From Saussurea involucrata (taxonomy: Eukaryota > Streptophyta > Magnoliopsida > Asterales > Asteraceae): a DNA stretch of 64,000 bases. The number at the start of each line of letters is the position of its first letter. Positions within the stretch are counted from its first letter, which is position 1. The position numbers and the translations under genes are program-made. The DNA is taken from positions 235,902,350 to 235,966,349 of the forward strand of contig CM066321.1 in the NCBI GenBank assembly GCA_033807775.1. The letters run 5' to 3'. Below are positions 21,322 to 32,954 of the stretch, piece after piece. The notes under the pieces are model-generated. The model was not told the origin of the DNA. It worked only from the letters and a program-made list of their open reading frames with translations, and ran no database searches.

Positions 21322-22368
21322 TTACAGCTTTAACAAAAGTTGAATGCAATTGCAATTGATAGAACATGAAGATAATTGGTGCATATTGCTGTTTTTGTTA
21401 AGCATCTGTGGTATATATGGTATTTGAGATTGAAAAACTTTAGGACTAGAGGTTTTAACAGGCATTCTGTCCTGATTTGTCTTTTTGAAGTTGGCATTGT
21501 TCTTGGAAACTGATTCTCTGGACCAAAAAGTGTTTTTCCTTTGATTTACTGCAGAGTTGGGAATAGGTTGGTCATTGACTTTCCATTTCCCCTTTTGCTC
21601 TGGAGTGAATCTGATTGGTTTATAAGCAAAGGGAACATAAGTATGATTCACATAAATACTTTTTGCTTTCTCTCTTCTCTTTTCTTCTATTTCATCTGAA
21701 GAAAGAATTCTGATACCCTTGTTTTTGAAATCAGGAACTGGTGGGACTCTGGATTGATTCTTAAAAGGAGTTATATTTTTCAAACTTCCAGATCCAAAAA
21801 GTACCTGCTTTGGTTTTTGCAAGATGTTCTCTTGAGCACAGAAAATCTGTTCATCCACCTCAGAATCAGAGTCACTGTCAGAGTCTAGAAAGTCTCGGGT
21901 GGCTCTGGTAGAGGTGTTTGACTCTTTGGGTATCTCAGAGATATTTTCTCTGGTGGACTTGAACTTTCTTAACTTCGGTTTCAAAGCATCAGATGTAGCA
22001 TTTTCCTCAAGAACTCTTTTCAGATCCTCTTTAAAAGATGTTCTTAAAGATTCAGAGGTAGGGGAGAAGACTGGGGCTTCAGGGTTAAGCTCACTCTGTG
22101 TTTTAACACCAGAGGACTCAGCCACAGAATTAACAGACTTCTGACCCTTAAAAGAGTTGATGTGAAAGATTTCTTTTGGATCAAGACTTTTGACAAAATC
22201 AAGAAATTTGATTTCAGCTTTTCTTTGCTCATGAATAAACTTTGTAGATGGTTTTGTAACCTTTTCATGATCCAAGGAGTCATAGCTTACGTTCCTGAAA
22301 TTCAGTCTTCTTGTCCTTGAAACATCTGAGGTTTTAATTCTTTTAAAAACTGCAGTACCAGAGATCAC
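21322..22368 (-). pseudogene. RE-A Gag C-terminal region
   Basis: 348 codons in a frame one base away from 22365-24392; the switch lies at GGAAAATCC near 22385 and fits a one-base deletion. The protein is polar and unstructured-looking, rich in Lys, Ser and Asp (DFLDSDSDSDSEVDEQIFCA), with a basic end (PFAYKPIRFTPEQKGKWKVN) shared with RE-B at 36684-36865. It ends at TAA 21322-21324 after CIQLLLKL, where RE-B reads LLLKLQNHLNGPHCILN, so a CAA-to-TAA change is likely. It is the spacer between the Gag body and protease of SIRE-type elements. Confidence 0.78.
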
Positions 22369-24392
22369 ATTTTCTTGGATTTTCCCAATACAGGAGGTAG
22401 AGGACAGATATGTCTTCTGCTTCCAGAATAGGGAGCAAGATCACTGAAACCTAGACCTTGCGTATCCTTTTGAGAATTGATTTTTATATGCACATCTTGT
22501 GCATCCTGGTACTTTTTGATTAAAATCTCCTTTTTCTGTAAAGATTGGTGTAAAACTTCTCTTTCTCTTTGAAAATAGTCCTTTAGAGCGACAAAGTTAA
22601 GCCTTTCGTTTACAGATTTCTTAACCTCTTCTGTCTTTTGCTTTAAAACTTCCTCAAATTCCTTACACTTTTTAGTAAAAGAATTTTCCTTCTGTTTTTG
22701 CAAAATTTGTAGTTCAGCTTTTTCTTTAGAGATCTCTTCCTTCTCCATTTCCAAGAGAGTTTTCTCTCTCTTGTAGAAGGACAAATCCTTCTGAGCTAGC
22801 TTTCTTAACTCTTTTTCTTCTGAAAGATTTTGTTTCAACAGTTGAAATTCTTCAGTGAGTAATGACACATGCATTTCCAACTCAGAGTCAGATTTTGATT
22901 CAAAAGTAATACATACCTTGGCACTGGGTTTAGTGGTCTCCAGCGCTCTGTCGTTTGGCTCTGTTACAGAAATAGCACATGCATTCTGAGACACATCTGC
23001 CTCTGTTGTTCTCTCTGGCATCTCTCTAGACATCCAGTCAGCTACCTCTTCCAGACTTTCATCATCTGCAGCAACCCCGCAAAAATTTGCTTGCTCTGGT
23101 TCGTCATCAGAGGACGAATCAGATATCCAATTTTCCATCTCAGCAACATAGCTTCTTTCTCTGTAGTTGTACTTGTACTTGTTCTTGTAGTAGTCCTGGT
23201 CTTTTACCAGTCTACCCTTACAATTTGCAGAGAAATGGTCGGGTTTGCCACATCGAAAACATCTTCCATCATTCTGATTGATGGGTTGGGCAGCATCAGC
23301 TTGCTTCTGGGGGGCTGGAGGATTGTACTTCTGTTGTGGTCTGTGCTCTGGTGGAGCTTTGTTGTTGTTCTGATGGTGAGGTGCAGCATAACCTCTCTTC
23401 TCGTCTTTCTCTTCTCTCTCATATCTTCCTCTCCTATCAAATACTTTATTGCCAAATCTCTTGTTAAACTTTTGAGTTATTAGAGTAAGAGATTGAGCAC
23501 AAGCATTGATATCCGCATCATCACCTGATGAACTTTCCTCTGCATCACTTTCAGCAACCAAACTCTTCTTTTCCTTCTTTTTCACAGCCTTCTCTTTCTT
23601 CTTTTCTCTACTAGAGCTTTCTCTGTTGGACTTCCCTTCAGTGGGAGTTTTTGAGTCAGATATCAAAGCTATTGGACCTGCAATGGTGGATTTGCCCTTT
23701 TGTTTGACAACATCCTTCTCCTTTGTAGCAAGAGTGCCATACACATCAGTTAGAGACCATGCATCCAAATCTTGGTTAGCTTGTAGAGACATGGATAGAT
23801 TTAACCATTCATCATTTAAACATTTCAAGAATAAGACATTGTTATCTTCCTTCAATCGAACAACCCCATATTTCTTACATTTGTTTATTAAAACATTGAA
23901 TCTGTTGTAGGTCTGTTGTAAGGTTTCCTCAGGAAGTGCCTTGAAATTATTGTATTCATTAATACATTGAGTCCTTCTGTTCTTTTGGGTTTTGATACCA
24001 CCTTCAAGTTGATTAAGAAGCTGATCCCAGATTTCTTTTGCAGTAACACATGAATCTAGTTCTTGGAAAATATCGTTTGGAATGGCCATAATCAGAAGTC
24101 TAACTGCTTTGAGGTCATTTTCCATTTTCATCTTTTCTGCCTCAGTAAACCCAGTGGTTTTAACCTCGAAGTGAGCAGGAACCTCAGCAGTAGTTTCTGT
24201 TGCGAGTACACGTGGAACCAAAACCATAGGTTGGAAGGGTCCATCAGTGACAGATCGCATTAAATCTCTATCCATTCCATCAAAGAAGTTAGCCATCCTA
24301 ATCTTCCATTGAGGATATTCATCTCTCAGAAGAGTAGGATGTTTGGTTAGAGAACCAGCTGTGTAGATCGCATTGATGTTGTTATTAGCCAT
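22365..24392 (-). CDS. RE-A Gag N-terminal and central region
   Basis: 675 codons. It starts MANNNINAIYTAGS, followed by the UBN2-type Copia Gag body (LLRDEYPQWKIRMANFFDGM, IWDQLLNQLEGGIKTQKNRR, LSMSLQANQDLDAWSLTDVY). A Lys/Glu-rich linker follows, then one CCHC knuckle (CFRCGKPDHFSANC, nt about 23217-23262), an acidic stretch (WISDSSSDDEPEQANFCGVA) and a long coiled coil at residues about 510-650 (LSEEKELRKLAQKDLSFYKR onwards). The length and coiled coil fit SIRE-type Gag. The ATG lies 285 nt from the RE-H insertion point in the PBS. Confidence 0.88.
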   Translation of the reverse strand: MANNNINAIYTAGSLTKHPTLLRDEYPQWKIRMANFFDGMDRDLMRSVTDGPFQPMVLVPRVLATETTAEVPAHFEVKTTGFTEAEKMKMENDLKAVRLLIMAIPNDIFQELDSCVTAKEIWDQLLNQLEGGIKTQKNRRTQCINEYNNFKALPEETLQQTYNRFNVLINKCKKYGVVRLKEDNNVLFLKCLNDEWLNLSMSLQANQDLDAWSLTDVYGTLATKEKDVVKQKGKSTIAGPIALISDSKTPTEGKSNRESSSREKKKEKAVKKKEKKSLVAESDAEESSSGDDADINACAQSLTLITQKFNKRFGNKVFDRRGRYEREEKDEKRGYAAPHHQNNNKAPPEHRPQQKYNPPAPQKQADAAQPINQNDGRCFRCGKPDHFSANCKGRLVKDQDYYKNKYKYNYRERSYVAEMENWISDSSSDDEPEQANFCGVAADDESLEEVADWMSREMPERTTEADVSQNACAISVTEPNDRALETTKPSAKVCITFESKSDSELEMHVSLLTEEFQLLKQNLSEEKELRKLAQKDLSFYKREKTLLEMEKEEISKEKAELQILQKQKENSFTKKCKEFEEVLKQKTEEVKKSVNERLNFVALKDYFQREREVLHQSLQKKEILIKKYQDAQDVHIKINSQKDTQGLGFSDLAPYSGSRRHICPLPPVLGKSKKM

Positions 24393-24677
24393 CTTTTCAG
24401 AAAACAGAGTACAAAGATTTCAAAAGATTTTGAAAAAGTTTTAAACTGAAAGTAGATGAACAGTAACCAATGGAACAGTAACTTAAGTAGAGAAGATATT
24501 CAGACTAACTAGAAAGCTTAAATAAGTGTTAAATGAACTCTGAAAATTTGTTTTAAACTTTTGAGCAAGAAAAACAGAGTATACTTTGAAGCTTTTGAAA
24601 AACACAATCAACAACAGTGAATCAACCTGGTTAGATTGGATCGTTTTGATTTGAGCAAATCAATCCGCTCTGATACC

Positions 24678-25090
24678 TGTTGATCCCATTTTTGAGCAAC
24701 AATAGAAGAAATAAAAAGTACATATTTAAATATAGAGATAAGATATACATGAAGAACAATCATAAAGAAACTTATCTCATATTCATTGATGATTAAATAT
24801 GGAGAGGAGAAATGTTGAAGAACACCACACTAAACATGAAACGACTCTCATAAGAAACTAGTCTATGTGTGTTTTTATGTGCTTTCCAAATCTCTCACTA
24901 CTAGAAATAAGACTATGGACACCTCTTATATAGGGCCATTTACACATTAGATATTTAAGATATCTAAAATCTAGACAATATCTAAAATATCTATATAAAA
25001 TATCTAAGTAAATATCTATAAGAAAATATCTAAAACATTAAAATATATTTATAAAACATTCATTTAATTAGGAGCTAATTAAAGCTAACA
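24678..25090 (-). repeat. 3' LTR of RE-H
   Basis: 413 bp (TGTTGATCCC...AAAGCTAACA on the plus strand). I count about seven differences from the other LTR, roughly 98% identity, so the insertion is fairly recent. A TATA-like CTATATAA lies at about 24923-24930 on the sense strand. Confidence 0.93.
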
Positions 25091-25369
25091 ATCTCCCCCT
25101 AATGTTTTATAAAGAAAGCATCATCTTATAGTCTCCCCTTTGCTTTCTTTAGAACCTTTGATGTTCCGTTCTTCAAGTCTTCAAAGCATCATGTGCTCCC
25201 CCTCAAATGTAGGCTCATCCACCGAGCTTTAAACGTGAATAACAGAGGATGGAGTGACATTTAAAATGTGACAAATGTAGCTTGACACCATGAAGAACCG
25301 TTGAGAGAACACCGTTCTTGAAAGCGGAAAGAGCATGAGTGAAATGCAATGCTTTCGGTGCAGCAAGAG

Positions 25370-26460
25370 TCCATTGACTTTGACACAGATTCTGACCATT
25401 AAGCACACTGATTCAGACCAAAATCAAAACATAAAAACGTTTCACCCGTGTCTTAGGAATTCAACGCAACTGGACTCATACGAATCGGAGCACCGAGTAG
25501 GAAGTTATGCGCGTGTTTCTGAAACAGTGCAAAGCTGACAACAAGTAAACAAAAATCGGGCTCTGAGGTTGAGTCGCAGAGGTTCGGTCCACAGAGGCTC
25601 TGTCGGGTTTCACAGAGGTTCTGTGGTGAACAGTACCATAGAGGTTGGTCGGCAGAGGTTTGGCGGCAGAGGTTGCTCGTAGTGCCGACAGAGCTCTGAT
25701 GATGATTTTAGTGAAACACCTCTGTCCATCAGATGTATACTGACTTTAGCAGAGGTTCTGACCAAGAAGAACACCGATTCAGACCAATCTCAAAACATGA
25801 TAATTGTTCATCTGTGTCTTAGGAATCTAACGCATCTAGATTCATCAAATTTGGAGCTTCGAGGAGGGAGTTCTGTTGAAAATATGACAGGTGCGCAAAG
25901 CTGACAGCAAGAACTAAGACGTTGCGCTATGGGCTCTGAGGTTCGGTTGCAGAGGTTCAGTCCACAGAGGCTCTGTCGGATTTCACAGAGGCTCTGTGGT
26001 GAACAGTAACACAGAGGTTGGTCGCGTGCGGCAGAGGTTTGGTCGCCGCTCGGCAGAAGCTTAACAGAAGTGTTATACTTACTTTGACACTGATTTAGAC
26101 CATTTTACCTCTGGAGTTTGCAAAAACTCAAAACACAAACAACTTTCATTAGTTTGTTATCTGTTCAGATCATCTTGAATCACCTCTTTTCGAGCTCGTA
26201 CGACAAAGATATGGTTGATTTACCACAATCGCGCAGATCTGTCCATCAGCTTTCCATCAGCACACTGTTGTCTACTTCAACGATGCATATGACCCTTATA
26301 AATTTCGAATCTCTGAATTCTCAAAACATGAAAGCTGTTCATCAATGTGTTTTGAATCCAGGTCCTTTTGAATCGCATCAATCGGTGTTTTTATGAGTTA
26401 GATATGATCGGTTTAATACAGCAGCGCAAATCTGTCATTAAATCTGATTTGATGTAAAAG
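25370..26460. repeat. degenerate tandem blocks of about 0.35 kb in RE-H
   Basis: A block with GACTTTGACACAGATTCTGACC, a CAAAACATAAAAACGTTTCA-like part and an ATTCAACGCAACTGG-like part recurs at about 25370, 25740, 26080 and 26290 with decreasing similarity. The first two blocks each end in a CAGAGG/CTCTG-rich stretch (25560-25700 and 25930-26060). Sequence outside the blocks (25104-25370, 26460-26955) shows nothing recognisable. Confidence 0.7.
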
Positions 26461-26970
26461 ATAAGACGATCTTCATATAATTTTTAAAACCGTGAGTGCA
26501 AATAATTCGATCTCTAATTGATCAAGTCAGAAAACTAATTAGAAGAACTCAAAGTTAAAAAAAACGTTTCAGATCAGACTTTGAACATGTAACAAAACAT
26601 CAAATCTTTCTCAAACAACTTTCTCATGACCCAAATGATTTTGTTATCCATATATAAATGTTTATGAGCAGAGGAAGACAAACAAAATGTGGATCAAAGA
26701 TAGTTCAATCTTGAAAATAAAGGTCAGATCAAACAAAGATCAACAACCTTACTACCAAGATGCAAAAAGAATTGCTATGGACTTAAGCACACACAAGGAT
26801 GAGATCATAGATCAACCATCTACTTAGTGCTTATCAAATAAAACCAATGAATGAGAAAGAATCAAAACACACACATGAAGTATATCATAAACTAAACCAT
26901 CTAAAACTTCCATTGTTGCATAGATGATCGATTTTGAAGAAAAGTTTCTTCAATCGGCTCTGATACCAAT

Positions 26971-27383
26971 TGTTGATCCCATTTTTGAGCTACAATAGAA
27001 GAAATATAAAGTCCATATTTAAATATAGAGATAAGATATACATGAAGAACAATCATAAAGAAACTTATCTCATATTCATTGATGATTAAATATGGAGAGG
27101 AGAAATGTTGAAGAACACCACACTAAACATGAAACGACTCTCATAAGAAACTAGTCTATGTGTGTTTTTGTGTGCTTTCCATATCTCTCACTACTAGAAA
27201 TAAGACTATGGACACCTCTTATATAGGGCCATTTACACATTAGATATTTAAGATATCTAAAATCTAGACAATATCTAAAATATCTATATAAAATATCTAA
27301 GTAAATATTTATAAGAAAATATCTAAAACATTAAAATATCTTTATAAAACATTCATTTAATTAGGAGCTAATTAAAGCTAACA
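26971..27383 (-). repeat. 5' LTR of RE-H
   Basis: 413 bp, the partner of 24678-25090. TATA-like CTATATAA at 27219-27226 on the sense strand. It abuts the target duplication ATACC at 27384-27388. Confidence 0.93.
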
Positions 27384-27391
27384 ATACCAAT

Positions 27392-28105
27392 TGTAGGTTC
27401 CCAGATTCAAGTTGTCTCATACAAATAGCATAAACACAGATAGCGGAAGCATAATATAAAGCTATTAAACACGAGTGATTGTGTGAACGATTATGTAACA
27501 GTGAGAGTATCAATATCAACGAACAGTGAACAGTAAATGATAACACTATCAATAAATAAGCTGCTCGTATATTGATATATTTGAATAACACCAAGTACAC
27601 GTTCAAGTGTGTGTATTCAGAAATCTCTCAGGAAACAAATCATACAATGGTAGTGGAATGGAATATTGCAGTGCGTGCTCTCACAGTTGTGGAAAACAAT
27701 TCTTCCAAAAGCTTACAAATGTGTGTTCCACTACCCTTCTATTTATAGCCTGATAAAGTGAAAGACAGCGTACTATCTAACCCTGGAATGACACGTGGAA
27801 AGTGTGTCTCCATCCTTATAGGGTTGATGTGGAAAGTACGGACACGTGTCTGACACTTAGAGATTTCTACGAGACTTAAGCTTCACAGAGATCTTCATTT
27901 ACCAGAGCTCTTACGCCAGAGCTCTGATGGTCTTCTGGTGTGAACAGTTCTTCTGGTGGAACAGAAGAAGTCTTCTGCCAGAGCTCTGTCGAGCTCTGAT
28001 GGTCTTCTGGTTGATTTTCTTCTAAGTCTTCTGTTGGATCTCTGGTGGTCTTCTGACTTGTGATATTTTCAATACTTTTCACATCTTGTATACTTGGGGA
28101 TAACA
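27392..28105 (-). repeat. 5' LTR of RE-A
   Basis: 714 bp; on the sense strand it runs from TGTTATCCCC to GGAACCTACA. A TATA box (TATAAATA) is at 27740-27747. U3 (about 27880-28060) has repeated CCAGAGCTCTG and TCTTCTGGTG motifs. The PBS that followed it (ATTGGTAT + CAGAGCG) is split by RE-H, with its first half at 27384-27391. The matching 3' LTR is off-window. Confidence 0.82.
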
Positions 28106-28255
28106 ATTATGAAAGGTTACAAAGCATATCTAACAAGGATTCACTAAGCCTATTTATACCTCCAAGGTTACAAGGCATAAAGGCTAAAATACATGACATT
28201 GACTTTAGAACATTGACTTTACAGTAAATCTTGAATACAATATAATGTCCTAACA
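28106..28255 (-). repeat. truncated 3' LTR of RE-C
   Basis: 150 bp matching 33594-33745 of the 5' LTR. The remaining roughly 105 bp would lie to the left of RE-A's other end, outside the window. It starts with ATTAT, the presumed target duplication of RE-A. Confidence 0.85.
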
Positions 28256-28514
28256 TTCTCCCCCTTTGGATTCAAGATTTAACAAAAATATAGCAGCAGT
28301 CTTCAGCTCTTGATCTGTTAAAACCTTTAATTCTGGCTGCTTTAAACATTGAAGCTCTGACCATCTTCAAACATAGAATAATCTTCATCTTACTCTTTGT
28401 AAAGTCAATCTTCTTGAACAAAACTTCACCAAACTATCATCAAGTCTTGAACATGAAATTCAGATCTTTGCAGCTTAAAAATCTTTGAAGCTTTAAACTT
28501 TTCACAACCAACTG

Positions 28515-28810
28515 GAATTCACAAAAACTTTTCGCAATCAACTAGATAAGTGAAGAAACTTTTCGCAGTCATAACCATGCAAAAACTCCACTTCTCGCAA
28601 TCAATACCATGCGAAAACCATACTTTTCGTAGATAGCCTCTGCGAAAACCATAACTTTTCGCAATCTTCTGTGTGCGGAAACTCTGCTTTTCGTGTCCTT
28701 AGCCATTCGAAAACTAACTTTTCGCCACCTTCACAATGCGAAAACATTACTTTTCGTATCCTTTGCAATGCGGAAACTTTGAATTATTTCTTGAACTTTG
28801 ATGCGAAAAC
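28515..28810. repeat. GCGAAAA/TTTTCGC repeats in the RE-C 3' region
   Basis: TTTTCGCAATC-like and TGCGAAAACCAT-like segments alternate every 30-40 bp. At 28641-28663 they form a perfect 8-bp stem (TGCGAAAA/TTTTCGCA) with a 7-base loop. The same motif fills the leader at 32955-33440. RE-F and RE-E lack it at the corresponding place. Confidence 0.85.
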
Positions 28811-31235
28811 TTTAAATGATGATTGATTTCTTGAACTTTGTATCTTCATCACTTTGACTTTGAATTGTCTTTGAACAACGAACTTTATCGAATCATCTCA
28901 GAACATCTTCTTGACTCTGACAAATCATTTCTCCCTCTTAATCTTTCATTGACAAATCTCCCTTTTCTTCTGTATATTATTTCTCCCCCTTTTTGATGAT
29001 TGTGAGCATCATGATCATCAAAACTCTTATCAATTCAGCACGGTCTTTGTTCACCACTAACATTCTCCTCCTTTTGATATGATATCGTTGTCAATTCCAA
29101 AAGAATTTTATCCGAATCTATTCAAATTCAGATAAAAAGAATGTGGTAACCCTGAAACAACGGATGAATCAGTTAAAATGTCTGTAAGTAGCACGTAGCC
29201 ACTTAGTACAACGGATGTACTTTGGAAAGAAGTTTTTTGATGTTCACTCCCCCAGGGTTTGCATTCAATCATCGAAAAACACAAAAGAACTTCTATGAAC
29301 GTTATGACAAGAAAACATATTCCTTGTGTGTACGTGCAAGTGTAGAAATGATTAAAGCAACTTATGCTTTTCCAGGCTCAAAGTGTGTAGACTGTTGAGA
29401 CAGCAACAAGTTTTCACGGACTCAATGCGCATGATCGAAGTGCGAAGGTGGGGCAAACTTCCTTCTTTTTCAATATCCAAACCTTCCGAGTGAATTGCGT
29501 CCCCAAGAAAATATGAAACATTTCTTTGTTGAAAAAGAAATGAGTAGCTGATGGGGTTAAAGCAAGAGTTGGCATGGGCTAACTGCCTGTTTCATTGATG
29601 GTCACCAAAGAATGTGAACCAATCAGTAATGTGGCTTCCCGGCTTAGAAAATGGTTGGTGCAGAGTTCTCTTATTCTTTTAACTCTGTTCTCACACCCTC
29701 TTTCTGTTTTTAATCCGCTAAGGCGAGCATATCAATTGAGTGACTGTAACTGTTATCGTTTATAGTCAATAGTTCTTAACGAACGAAGGATGCAAGTCCT
29801 CTCATCAAACTCCATATCTGCATAAAAAATGCCACTATTCTAAATTCAATTAAGGCGTTTCTAATACCCAAACTCTCATTTACATTTTACCGCTCAACAC
29901 AATGAGATTACTCAACTGGATGAGTTATCTCCCCCACTCTTTGATGTAGACCCCTCACCCCTAAATCACTCAAGGATAACGTCTTGGGTAGGAAACACTG
30001 GTTAACGTGAATCCATAGAAGTTTTAACAATCTCACACTGATCCCATGAAATTTTGTCCTAAAAATTGATGTGTTGTTCAACAATTTAACTTGAACAAAT
30101 ATATCTCAGCATTTGAATGACATTGTCATCAGAATGTATACTCCTCAATAATATCATGAAATATTTGAGCATTTGAACTTTGAAGATTTCTCAAAACAAA
30201 AATATTGAAAGAATGAAATGAATTTGAAAGACTTGTTTGAGAATCTGACAATGTATCAATCAGATCAGATATCATGAAAGATATTCATGAATTGGGTAGG
30301 GTATCAAAGAATTGAAATTTGTTTATATGAACAAATATAAACAATCTTTGAATGAAACGTTTAATTTCTCACGCTGAAATGAATATAAGATGATCAACAA
30401 AATTGAAAAACAAATGGGAGTATTACCATCGAAAAATTGTTTCGGTTTAAGACATGGTAATAACAAAGTCAATATGAAGTTGTACCGGTGTGTATGAATA
30501 CTTGAAAGTATAGAAAAGATAATACGCAAGTATTAATCTTTGGAAACACACGGTCAGAAATGATGTTATAATTCGAGATCTCCATGAAAAACATTTAAAA
30601 TCACACTTCTAAATTCATAAAATCTGTTTGAGAATAGAGAAGTGGTTTGAACATTTAAGAAAAAAACGTTTTTCATGCTTGAAAGTCGTTCTTCTTTCAA
30701 ACAATCCGAGATTAAGATCAGAAGATACTTACATTCAGAAATGTTTGAGCTCCCCCTCATATCATGATATAATGATTTAGAATCAGATAAGCTCCCCCTT
30801 AACATATGCAAAAGATCTTTATCTTGAACAAAATCTGCACGAATAACAAGACTTAGATCAAAATATCCTTAATCGTGAAAACGAGTTCTGAATTACGAGG
30901 ATTGAAGATAAATTCCTAAGTCATAGTCGTTGAAAAACGAGTCCTGATCTAATATGATCAGAAGTCAAAATCATTGAAGTACGGGTTCTGAGCTGAATTA
31001 TTCAGAAGTCATTGTCGTTGAAGAACGGGTTCTAAACTGAGATGTTTAGAAGCCATAATCTTTGGTACGCACAGGTTCTAAACTGATGTGTTTAGACACC
31101 ACTAATCTTATACTCCCCCTTAAAAGTACATATACTTTTCTTCAAAAGTCTGCACAACTTTTCTTCTGTTTTCCAGTCATGTGTGCGGTAGAAATTGTAC
31201 AATCAGCACTACACATGATGAACCTTCAAAACAGA

Positions 31236-32838
31236 TTAAGCAGATTTTGGTACCCAACGAAACTTGGGTCCTGGTTTGTTAGGTGTAGTTATTTTTGAAG
31301 AAATTCTATAAGTACCGTACCAATAAGAGATATAATCTTTATGTACAAAATCATTAGTTTCGCAATAAGAACAACAAATTTGCTTTTGTGCCAACCTAAT
31401 CAGATGATTTGCAGAGTAAATAGGATTAGGTTTAACAAAAGACTTACCTTTTGGAGCATTGTTCTTCTTTGGATTAGAAGTAGGAATGGATGATTTCGAA
31501 ACATCTTTCTTAGGAGTGTGCCTTTCACTCCCCATTCCATCTTTACTCTTTTGAAGACTTGAGTCTCTTTAGGCTTGGAAGAAGTATTAACTTTATCCAC
31601 ATTTGAATTATTATCTTATTTGTCAAGCAGAGGATTATAGAAGACATTAGAAGAACGAATCTGATCTTTTGAGAAATCATTTGATCTATTAAATTGTTTT
31701 GAAAAAATGTCTTTAAAGATTGAACTTGAAGTCGTTTTAAACGAACATTCATAATCAGTTGAGTTCACAAATGGAGTCTGAATAATCGAGTCAGGACTGA
31801 CTTGTTTTGAAACATCAACTTTAAAGATGATGTCTTCAAGTTCTTTAGTTTTATTGATTAAAACATTTTTCTCCTTAATCTTTAGATCATATTTCTTTTG
31901 AAGATTAGATTTTATCTTTTGATCCTTCATAATATATGTTGATAAACCAGATAACTTTCTTGTATGCTTAAGAATCTCATCTTCAAAATATTTTCGTTCA
32001 GTCTCAAAATATTTTTCTAGAAACTTTCCTTTATCGGTTATCTCTTTGAAAATCTCCATATTTTTCTTTTTAAGATTTTTATTTTCTTTCTCAAAGAGAC
32101 ATTTCTTTTCCGCAAAATCTTTTCTCTCATTCTCCAAAATATTTTCTAAATCAGAGATTTTTACGGAAAGCTCAGCACTTTTAGTTTCAAAAGATTTTCG
32201 TTCAACATCAAACTCAACTCTTTCTTTTTCGAGCTTTTCTTTTTCAAAAATAAAACTTTTTCAAAGTCGGAGACTTGTTTGGAAAGTTTTATACATTTTG
32301 GCTCAATCTTTTTCTTTTCTTCAAGATATTTTCTAGAAAAATTTGAAAACTTTTGAGTACAAATCTTTTGAAGCTCTTCCTTTTCTTTTGCAAATTTTGA
32401 CTCAAAAACAGATATTTTTCTTTATAAATCAGCATTTTCAGTTTCCAAGACAAATATCTTTCTTGAAAACTCAAATGATTTTTCTTTAAAAGTATTTCAT
32501 TCTGCTTCAAAAGTCTTTACTAAACAAATATTTTTCTTTACTAAACAAATATTTTTATTTTTGGCAACTTTATCCTTTTCAGCTCTAACTCCTTTCAAAT
32601 CTTGTATTTCCCCTTCAAGACCAGAAATCTTCTTCTTCAATTCAGCATTCTCACAATCCAAGACTCTTGAATTATCTTGAAGTTTCTTTGTTTGATTCAT
32701 GAGAGTTGAATTCTCAACTTTCAATCTGTCACGTTCTTCTTCGGTAACAAGTATTTCCGGCATATACATAATTGCACATTCTCTCCTTGATATAATGGTT
32801 TTTCCTCTTCTTGCAGAAGAACTGTTATCTCTCGACAT
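31236..32838 (-). pseudogene. RE-C Gag-derived coiled-coil and spacer protein
   Basis: Read through several frames (32838-32497, 32510-32289, 32137-31616, 31535-31236). It starts MSRDNSSSARRGKTIISRR and runs into a long coiled coil (VTEEERDRLKVENSTLMNQT, ENERKDFAEKKCLFEKENKN) like that of RE-A and RE-D Gag. It ends with the SIRE spacer (ICCSYCETNDFVHKDYISYW) and the exact gag end WVPKSA followed by TAA at 31236-31238. The Gag body and CCHC knuckle found in RE-A and RE-D are missing, as is all of pol. After the stop a short stretch still resembles the start of protease-coding sequence (HHV) and then diverges near 31200. Confidence 0.75.
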
Positions 32839-32954
32839 AATTGCTGAATACTCAACACTAGATGATGATCGTCAGAAGGTCAGACAATACAGTGTAAAAA
32901 GTTACACTTTGAAAACTTTTCCAGAGAAAGTTTTCGTAGGCCACTTTAAAATTT

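Larger units (their letters stand above)
24678..27383 (-). mobile_element. RE-H: non-autonomous LTR retrotransposon without coding sequence
   Basis: 2.7 kb with two 413-bp LTRs, the PBS TGGTATCAGAGCC on the sense strand (26956-26968), a polypurine tract next to 25090 and target duplication ATACC (24673-24677 and 27384-27388). The 1.88-kb internal region has no gag or pol; it is built from degenerate repeats rich in CAGAGG/CTCTG. The polypurine context, PBS spacing and purine tracts (25130, 25195) resemble RE-A and RE-C, so it is probably mobilised by a SIRE-type Copia. The target is the PBS of RE-A. Confidence 0.92.
2199..28105 (-). mobile_element. RE-A: SIRE-type Copia retrotransposon split by three insertions
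   Basis: The minus-strand order is 5' LTR (27392-28105), PBS (split), gag (24392 to 21322), protease and integrase (3907 to 2470). The RT part lies beyond the window's left edge. RE-G1 (4055-21268), RE-H (24678-27383) and RE-F (up to 2198) interrupt it. Continuity is shown by aligning the joined flanks with the uninterrupted stretch of RE-B at 36420-36510. Its right end (28105) is immediately followed by RE-C LTR sequence starting ATTAT, which matches the interior of RE-C's other LTR from 33594. RE-A therefore inserted into RE-C's 3' LTR, with ATTAT as the visible target duplication. The 284 bp between the gag start and 24678 are leader with no other feature seen. Confidence 0.82.
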
